Of a stretch of 9,933 nt of DNA, positions 1 through 5,900 are shown in pieces. Origin of the DNA: Verrucomicrobia subdivision 3 bacterium UBA7542 (GTDB taxonomy: Bacteria > Verrucomicrobiota > Verrucomicrobiia > Limisphaerales > UBA11358); contig DLMG01000015.1 in assembly GCA_002479245.1 (NCBI GenBank), positions 1 through 9,933 on the forward strand, given 5' to 3'. The position numbers were made by a program, and so were the translations under genes. The notes beneath the pieces were generated by a model. That model saw only the letters and a program-made list of their open reading frames with translations, searched no databases and was not told the DNA's origin. Position 1 is the first letter of the stretch; every line of letters starts with the position of its first letter.

Positions 1-166
1 GGTTTGTGGTGACCGCTGACACATTTACGAGACAGATGAGCGCGGCAGTGTCCGTCAGGGCTAATTGTCGCAGTCTCCCAAGGGCGTCAAATGCTTGGGC
101 GCGGAGTTCCTCAATATCGCTGGCCCGTCTCCGTTTTTCTTCAGTGGTTATTCTTTCCGTTTTCAT
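1..166 (-). CDS. Unrecognised small protein downstream of the integrase, 3' end beyond the window
   Basis: An open frame begins with ATG at 166 and runs off the left edge without a stop (55 codons visible). Its ATG shares bases with the TGA of the integrase (ATGA, 163-166), the classic arrangement for translational coupling, so it is probably co-transcribed with the recombinase. The visible part starts MKTERITTEEKRRR and continues as a charged, probably helical segment (IEELRAQAFDALGRLRQLAL). I do not recognise the family. Small genes directly after an integrase are sometimes recombination directionality factors or element regulators, but nothing visible proves that here. The coupled start and open frame make it a credible gene; its function is unknown. 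Confidence 0.6.
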   Translation of the reverse strand, partial: MKTERITTEEKRRRASDIEELRAQAFDALGRLRQLALTDTAALICLVNVSAVTTN

Positions 167-1434
167 TTTGCAATTCTGGCAAGCTGGATGATTTTTTCGC
201 CTGCCGTTTCCGGCATGATGGCAAACCATTCTGCCGCCGCTGCCGGTCGAATCCGCTTCAAATAGTTCGTGCGGATAACCTGCGGACTGTTGCCGGCTTC
301 ATCGGCAACGCGGGGCACGTCGCCGGATTCGGCAATGCGGGTGGAAATGTAAGTGTGCCGGAGCGCATTGTGTTTCCATTCCAGCGGTTTGATTTCCTTC
401 GCCTTGTCGCCGGTGTTCGCCGCCGTCTTCAAAAGCTGTTTCGTCGTGTTCACAAAGGAAACGACTTTCCCGTTTTTCTTCGCCAGCGGTAGCAAAAACG
501 CTTTCAAGTTTTCTTTTAACGGCACGATTCGCCGCGTGTCGGTTTTCGCCTTGTGCGCTTTGATTTCAATGAACCCTTCCTCTAGGTCAATGTCCTGCCA
601 TTCCAGCCGCGTAATTTCGGCGTGCCGCAAACCGGCAAAACCGCCGATAACAATCAGCGGCAAAATCCGGTCATCGGCAGCGGCAATCAGTCGCCGCATT
701 TCGTCAGCGGTGTAAATGGAAATTTCGCCAAACTTGCGCGCGGAATACTTTTGCACGCCTTCAAGCAAGTTCGCGCCTTTGGGCAGGTAGCCTTTCAGAA
801 TCAGCCGGCGAAAAAAGAATCCAAGCACGTCACGATGATTGCGCTTGCTGCGTTCTGATAATGTCAGGGCGGAAAGATATTTTGAAACAAGGTTCGGCTC
901 CAGCGTGTGAACCTCGGTATTCATTTCCTTGGCGAAGTGGTTGAGGACGTTGGCAAGTTGCTTCTTGCGGGCATCGGATTTCCCGTCCGCCTTGGCATCG
1001 GCCTTTATCATCGTCACGGCATCGGCCACGGTGATCTTGGGCAACGCCACGGCATGACGCCGCAACCAGTCGCGGCAAACCTCGCCAAGACTCGCCCGGC
1101 CTGCCAGCGACGTGACGGTCTCGGCATATTCCCGCGCTACGGCGTCGAGTGGCGTTTTGATTCCGGTGAGGGCGTCGAGGGCGCGGAGATAGGTGTGGCT
1201 ATCGGATGATGTCAGTTCCAGTACTTCGACCTGCCCGGAGACAATCTTGTCCACGGCATCGGATGCGGCTGCCCGGGCATCGGCCAGCGTGGAACGCCAA
1301 ACCAGCTTACGCTGCCCTTTGACGCGATAATCGGCGACAAAATACTTCGTGCCGTTCTTAATTGTGGGGCGGATGCGAACGGTAATTCCGTCGCGCTTGT
1401 ATTCTATCGGGTTGCTTGCGTGTTGTGCTTTCAT
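163..1434 (-). CDS. Tyrosine recombinase / phage-type integrase
   Basis: Site-specific recombinase of 423 residues, expected to cut and rejoin DNA at the attachment site of an integrated element through a covalent 3'-phosphotyrosine. Residues 1-110 form a basic N-terminal region. Residues 115-215 look like the SAM-like core-binding domain. Residues 235-405 are the catalytic domain. Visible catalytic positions are Arg270 in GFAGLRHAEI, the beta-hairpin Lys at 295 or 297 in HKAKTDTRR, Arg359 with His360 in HNALRHTYI, and the probable nucleophile Tyr391 in RTNYLK. The usual His of the HxxR box is Asn356 and the usual His/Trp of the later box is Asn382 (GNSP); from memory these variants occur in integrases of Verrucomicrobia and Planctomycetes. 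The gene starts 60 bp from the 3' end of a tRNA-Pro gene and reads away from it, typical of an island or prophage integrase at its attachment site. AGGGAG directly abuts the ATG, so normal Shine-Dalgarno spacing is absent. Confidence 0.93.
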   Translation of the reverse strand: MKAQHASNPIEYKRDGITVRIRPTIKNGTKYFVADYRVKGQRKLVWRSTLADARAAASDAVDKIVSGQVEVLELTSSDSHTYLRALDALTGIKTPLDAVAREYAETVTSLAGRASLGEVCRDWLRRHAVALPKITVADAVTMIKADAKADGKSDARKKQLANVLNHFAKEMNTEVHTLEPNLVSKYLSALTLSERSKRNHRDVLGFFFRRLILKGYLPKGANLLEGVQKYSARKFGEISIYTADEMRRLIAAADDRILPLIVIGGFAGLRHAEITRLEWQDIDLEEGFIEIKAHKAKTDTRRIVPLKENLKAFLLPLAKKNGKVVSFVNTTKQLLKTAANTGDKAKEIKPLEWKHNALRHTYISTRIAESGDVPRVADEAGNSPQVIRTNYLKRIRPAAAAEWFAIMPETAGEKIIQLARIAK

Positions 1435-1435
1435 C

Positions 1436-1471
1436 TCCCTGCATGATAGAATACGGATAGAAGTTTGTCAA
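1436..1471 (-). promoter_or_regulatory. Predicted sigma-70-type promoter of the integrase
   Basis: On the minus strand TTGACA (1466-1471, perfect -35) is followed after exactly 17 bp by TATCAT (1443-1448, 5 of 6 matches to the -10). Transcription would start about seven bases after the -10, near 1436, only one to three bases ahead of the ATG at 1434. The integrase mRNA would then be leaderless or nearly so. The site lies between the tRNA 3' end and the integrase start, inside the newly joined element end. No experimental support is available here. Confidence 0.65.
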
Positions 1472-1494
1472 TATATCATATTTATTAAGGAAAA

Positions 1495-1540
1495 TGGTCG
1501 GGGCGGTGAGATTCGAACTCACGACCTCTTGTACCCGAAA
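1495..1540 (-). other. Probable attachment site (att) in the 3' part of tRNA-Pro
   Basis: Tyrosine recombinases encoded next to a tRNA gene commonly recombine within its anticodon or T arm and 3' end. Here the integrase begins 60 bp from the tRNA 3' end and points away from it, so the element should extend leftwards out of the window. No second copy of the tRNA 3' sequence occurs in the window, so the other boundary lies elsewhere and the exact crossover cannot be placed. The coordinates are a guess at the anticodon-to-CCA portion. Confidence 0.4.
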
Positions 1541-1572
1541 CAAGCGCGCTAGCCAGGCTACGCTACGCCCCG
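1495..1572 (-). tRNA. tRNA-Pro, anticodon CGG, CCA encoded
   Basis: The minus strand folds as a complete tRNA. The acceptor stem pairs CGGGGCG (1566-1572) with CGCCCCG (1499-1505), followed by discriminator A and an encoded CCA (1495-1497). The anticodon arm is CTTGT-TTCGGGT-ACAAG, giving anticodon CGG for the proline codon CCG. The T arm is GTGAGTTCGAATCTCAC with the standard TTCGAAT loop. The D arm carries AGCCTGG, as is usual for tRNA-Pro. Length is 78 nt. The gene is complete even though an integrase sits directly after it, as expected when an element integrates into a tRNA 3' end and restores the gene. Confidence 0.97.
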
Positions 1573-1615
1573 ACATCAGAGTCAAGCAGCTTGCCCGCCC
1601 GCGACACGAAAGGCA

Positions 1616-1637
1616 ATGCTGAATTTTAAAACAGCAT
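1616..1637. repeat. Short dyad in the probable tRNA promoter region
   Basis: ATGCTG (1616-1621) and CAGCAT (1632-1637) are perfect inverted arms around the AT-rich centre AATTTTAAAA. On the minus strand the centre contains TAAAAT, a 5 of 6 match to a -10 box about 50 bp upstream of the tRNA 5' end, but I see no convincing -35 at the right distance. A second dyad lies nearby, CCTGCG (1671-1676) and CGCAGG (1692-1697). Either may be an operator or chance. Nothing else is recognisable between 1573 and 1719. Confidence 0.3.
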
Positions 1638-1719
1638 GACGCGGCATTATTGCTTGCAACATAACTTTGTCCTGCGTAGTTTTCTCCCAATCGCAGGCGT
1701 TCAGAACTGACTGTAACAT

Positions 1720-2460
1720 ATGAAAACCAAATGCTTGTCCGGTCGAATTAAAGCCATGCTTTGCCCGAATGACACGGCGGCGTCAGGAACAACTTATGCG
1801 ATCCTCCAGTTCGTGTTTTTGATTGGCTTGTGCGCGGGCATCGCCGGCTGCGCTGTGCCGGAAACCTCCATCGTATCGAAACCGGCGGGCGCCACGGTGG
1901 CGATTAATGGGGTCACTGTGGGCACAACGCCGATACACCGCCAGTTCGATTTCAAACAAACCCCCACTTTCAACGTGGTCGCTTCCAAAACAGGTTATCT
2001 GAACGAAGAATTGATCCTGACCAAAGAATCGCCCGGCATCCAGGACAACCAGTTGAACATCGTCCTGGCCGAAGATGAAGCCTACAAGGTCACCACCATA
2101 TCCGATGCGGGTAACAACTGGCTGCGGGTGCCGGTGGATCCTTCCCTGCCACCGGATGTCGTCTGGCAAAAAATCGTGGATTCCGTGACGAGCGGTTATC
2201 CGAGTCTGGAAATGATTGACGCCGTTTCGGGTTATATGCGCAGCGTTTATTCGATCCGGAGGTTCAAAGGCCCCTACGGGGACATTCAGGTGCGAACCCG
2301 CTTTATTTGTTCCATCTCCTCAAAAACCCCGCTCGTGTATAAAATAAAAATCGAGTCCGAAATGTCCGTTCCACATCAGAATTGGGTTCCCTATGAACGC
2401 GTCTTCAAGGAAGACGCCCAGTTGATCGAGGAAATTCAAAGCCGCTTGGGCGTAAAATAG
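1720..2460 (+). CDS. PEGA-domain lipoprotein
   Basis: Predicted exported lipoprotein of 246 residues. A basic N-terminal region (Lys/Arg in the first 11 residues), a hydrophobic stretch at about 27-40 and the lipobox IAGC place the lipidated cysteine at 44; Ala at +2 fits sorting to the outer membrane. Residues 50-75 (SKPAGATVAINGVTVGTTPI) are a good PEGA-type motif, a small surface beta fold common in bacterial envelope proteins, likely extending to about 115. The remainder (WLRVPVDPSLPPDVVWQKIV onward) is a separate domain that I recall only from uncharacterised lipoproteins. The start at 1720 was chosen because the next in-frame ATG (1756) would leave no positive n-region; neither has a clear Shine-Dalgarno. 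Its job is unknown; an envelope role is inferred from the signal peptide. The gene diverges from the tRNA and is followed by another lipoprotein gene. Confidence 0.85.
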   Translation: MKTKCLSGRIKAMLCPNDTAASGTTYAILQFVFLIGLCAGIAGCAVPETSIVSKPAGATVAINGVTVGTTPIHRQFDFKQTPTFNVVASKTGYLNEELILTKESPGIQDNQLNIVLAEDEAYKVTTISDAGNNWLRVPVDPSLPPDVVWQKIVDSVTSGYPSLEMIDAVSGYMRSVYSIRRFKGPYGDIQVRTRFICSISSKTPLVYKIKIESEMSVPHQNWVPYERVFKEDAQLIEEIQSRLGVK

Positions 2461-2463
2461 CCC

Positions 2464-2492
2464 TTTACATTATTCAATTCTTCACCAATAAT
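2464..2492 (+). promoter_or_regulatory. Predicted promoter of the second lipoprotein gene
   Basis: TTTACA (2464-2469) and AATAAT (2487-2492), each 5 of 6 to consensus, are separated by exactly 17 bp in the short gap between the two lipoprotein genes. The implied start near 2499 leaves a leader of about 23 nt before the ATG at 2522, which contains only a weak CAGG as ribosome site. Confidence 0.45.
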
Positions 2493-2521
2493 CCGAACAC
2501 TTATAACAATCAGGCCCCAAA

Positions 2522-2920
2522 ATGAAACGTAAAAACTTGGCCTTAGTGCTGTGTTCAATATCCCTGGCAATTCTAACCGGATGCTCAACCGAGGGTGAAT
2601 TCAGGCAATCCACAGGGACCTCCGTTTCTCTGGCCGGGAACAATTACAAGCTCATCAAAGAGGGAGTTAGAGGAACAAGTTCGGGGTTCCGTCTTTTGGG
2701 TTTTATTCCGATTGTTAGCCCCACCCACGCCGGCGCTAAAGCGTCCTTGTATCAATCGGTCGGTCAGCCTTTAACGGGCAGATCCGTGGCCTTGGCCAAT
2801 GAAACTGAAGACCGATCGTCATTATACTTGATCCTGTTTTCCATTCCCAAGATCACCGTGACGGCAGATTTGGTTGAGTTCACGGATGCGAGCGGGGGTG
2901 GGGGCAACACTTCAAAATAA
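2522..2920 (+). CDS. Small lipoprotein, DUF6567-like
   Basis: A 132-residue predicted lipoprotein. The N-terminus MKRKNLALVLCSISLAILTG ends in the lipobox LTGC with Cys21; Ser at +2 fits the outer membrane. The mature part has SLAGNNYKLIKEGVRGTSSG followed by a glycine/hydrophobic stretch (FRLLGFIPIVSP), a helical middle and a C-terminal strand KITVTADLVEF. This order, and the last motif in particular, resembles small lipoproteins grouped as DUF6567, from memory and without a search. Function is unknown. It lies 61 bp after the PEGA lipoprotein on the same strand, so the two may be co-expressed, although a plausible internal promoter is present. The tail is Gly-rich (ASGGGGNTSK). Confidence 0.8.
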   Translation: MKRKNLALVLCSISLAILTGCSTEGEFRQSTGTSVSLAGNNYKLIKEGVRGTSSGFRLLGFIPIVSPTHAGAKASLYQSVGQPLTGRSVALANETEDRSSLYLILFSIPKITVTADLVEFTDASGGGGNTSK

Positions 2921-2958
2921 TCTGAGGCAAGGCTTGGTTTGAAGTAAAAATCTACGCT

Positions 2959-5900
2959 TCATATCGCCAGCAGCAGTTTCTTGATTTCCTTCAATCGCGC
3001 TTTGGCGCCCTTTTTCGTCAGGCGCGGGAATTTTCCGCCGAGCGTGATGAAATCACCGTGGCGCGTAAGCATCAGCTTGTCATCCTTTACTTCAAGGTTG
3101 GTCACGGCCTTTTCGCTGGCGAGGATTTTGAGTTCGGCCACTTGCAGCAGCAATTCAACCGCCGGTGGCAGCGGGCCAAAGCGGTCGCGCAGCTCGCGGG
3201 TCAGACTTTCGAGCGCAGCCTTGTCCGTCGCCTGTGCCAGCTTGCGGTACATTTCGATTCGGTGCTGCGGTTCGGTAACGTAGTGGTGCGGCAAAAATGC
3301 AGCAGTCATCCCAGCTTCTGATTTTGACGCGCCCCTCACCCCGACCCTCTCCCCCTTTGGGGTGGAGAGGGAGAAGTTTTGCGGGTCGCGCGATGACATT
3401 CCCTCGCCCCGCCCAAGCGGGGAGAGGGTGGCCGCAGGCCGGGTGAGGGGTTCGTTATCTTCAGATTCAGTTGGATTGAGCGGAAGAAAATCCAGCGCGA
3501 CTCGAACCTCCACGCGGGTTTTGACTTTTTCGCCTTTGAGCACAGCGACGCTTTGCTTGAGCAACTGGCAGTAAAGTTCGAAGCCGACGGCGGTGATGTG
3601 GCCGCTTTGTTCCGAGCCGAGCAGGTTGCCCGCGCCGCGGATTTCGAGGTCACGCATGGCGATTTTGAATCCGCTGCCGAGCGTGGAATATTGCCGGATG
3701 GCGCTGATGCGTTTGCGCACGTCGGTCAGCAGGCTCACGTGCCGCGGCAACAGCAGGTAGGCATATGCCTGGTGCTTGTAACGCCCGACCCGCCCGCGCA
3801 ATTGGTAAAGATCGCTTAGACCAAAGCGGTCCGCGCGGTCAATGATGATGGTGTTCGCATTCGGAATATCGAGTCCGCTCTCGATGATGGTCGTCGAAAG
3901 CAAAACGTCCGCTTCGCCGTTGACGAATTTCGTCATCACTTCCTCAAGCTCGTCCGATTCCATCTGGCCGTGGCCGACCACCACGCGCGCGTGCGGCACC
4001 AGCATCTGTAATTTCGACCGCATGGTTTCGATGGTCATCACGCGGTTGTGCAGAAAGAAAACCTGCCCGCCGCGATTCAGCTCGCGTTGGATGGCGTCGC
4101 GAATGACGCGTTCGTCGTATTGCACAACGATGGTCTCGACCGGCAGGCGGTCTTGCGGCGGTGTCTGGATGGTGCTCATGTCGCGCGCGCCGGTGAGAGC
4201 GAGATAAAGCGTCCGCGGGATTGGCGTGGCGCTGAGCGTCAGCACGTCCACGAGCGTGCGCAGCCGCTTGAACTTTTCCTTGTGCAGCACGCCGAAGCGT
4301 TGCTCCTCGTCAATCACCACCAACCCGAGTTCTTTGAACACAATATCGCTTTGGATCAGCCGGTGCGTGCCGATGACGATGTCCACCGCGCCTGCCGCCA
4401 AATCCCTGACGACGTGCTGTTGTTCGCGATGCGTGCGGAAGCGCGAGAGCAGTTCGATGCGCACCGGGTAATCAGCCATGCGCTCGCGGAATGTGTTGAA
4501 ATGCTGTTGCGCCAAAACGGTCGTGGGCACCAGCACGGCAACCTGCTTCCCGCCCAGCACGGCTTTGAACGCCGCGCGAATGGCGATTTCGGTCTTGCCA
4601 AAACCGACGTCGCCGCAAATCAAACGGTCCATCGGCTTGGGGCGTTCCATGTCGAATTTCGTTTCGCCGATGGCGCGAAGCTGGTCCGGTGTTTCTTCAA
4701 AAACAAACGCGCCCTCGAATTCGCGCTGCCAGGGGACATCCGCCGGGAAGGCATGACCGGGCTGGGATTCGCGGGCGGCCTGGATTTGCAGCAATTCGGC
4801 GGCGACATCGCGAACGGCGCGCCCGGCCTGTTCCTTCGCCTTGTTCCAACGCCTGCCGCCAAGCGTATTGAGCGGCGGACGCACCTTGCCGACGCCGACG
4901 TATTTGCCGACGAGATGCGCCTCGGTGACGGGCACGTAAAGTTTCGGCGGTTCGTCGCCGGGATGGCGGGGCGCGTATTCGATGACGAGGCATTCGGTGC
5001 CGGTTGAGAGTTGCGGGTTGAAGGTTGAAGGATGACGACTGCTGCCCGCCGGCAGGTTTTTCAAACCAAGGAATTTTCCGATGCCGTATTGGAGATGGAC
5101 GACCAGATCGCCTTCTTCCAGTTCGGTAAAATCAATGTCGAGGGCGGAACGGGTGGCCAGCGCTTGCGGGGATTTCAACCGGCGTGGCCGCTGAATTTTG
5201 TAACGTCCGAATATTTCCGCATCGGTGACGACAACCAGTTTCGCCTCGTCACAGAGAAAGCCGCGCGCGAGCGAGCCAAGGTGAGTCGAGGGTCGAGGGT
5301 CGAGGGTCGAGGGCGGAAGGGAATCCGGCTCTCGACTCTCGTCTTTCGACTCTCGACCCAGGCCCAATTCATTCCAGATTTCTTTGAACCGTTGCCGTTC
5401 GCCGTCGTTGTTGCAGAAGACATGAACGGCATGGCCTTGGCGGAGCCAGCGGTGAAGCTGGTTGAAGAATTCGCGGCGCTGGGCTTCGGCGATTTGCGGA
5501 TCCGGCGCGCGTTCGCCGAGCGGACGAAAGGCATCAAGCGAAGTGAAGATCGGAGCGCCGGCCTCCGGCACGGCTCGCTGATCATCCGTTGCCGCAATTT
5601 GTGCCGTGCCAGAGGCCGGCGTTCCGTCCATTTCTTGATCGGCCAATTTGACCGATGTGAAACCGCGCCGGTTCAGTTCAATTAGAAAATCAGTCCACCC
5701 GATGAAAAATGGATCGGCGTCGGGAATTTCCTGCGCGTATTCGTCGGCGCGGGTGGCGAGTTGCTCCGGTTCGCAGAGGAGAAAAATGGTTTCGCGCGGA
5801 AGGTAATCCAACAAGGTTGCGAGTGGGGCGCGGCCTTGAGACCGCTTCGCCGCGAGGTTGTTACGCGGTGAAGAAAGTTCAGTCGCCGCCTGCTCTGTGT

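Noticed and set aside
1652..1680. TTGCAA-17 bp-TAGTTT as promoter of the PEGA lipoprotein gene
   Set aside because: The -10 matches consensus at only three of six positions.
1358..1690. 110-codon minus-strand frame running through the tRNA and into the integrase start
   Set aside because: It covers the whole tRNA gene and the integrase promoter and has no family resemblance.
2921..2958. Terminator between the convergent lipoprotein and mfd genes
   Set aside because: Only GAAG/CTTC arms with a 12-nt loop and no T-run are present, too weak to call.
4048..5007. Long plus-strand open frame of 319 codons opposite mfd
   Set aside because: It lies entirely antisense to the conserved helicase and RID part of Mfd, and its translation has no recognisable motif; it is a by-product of GC-rich codon use.
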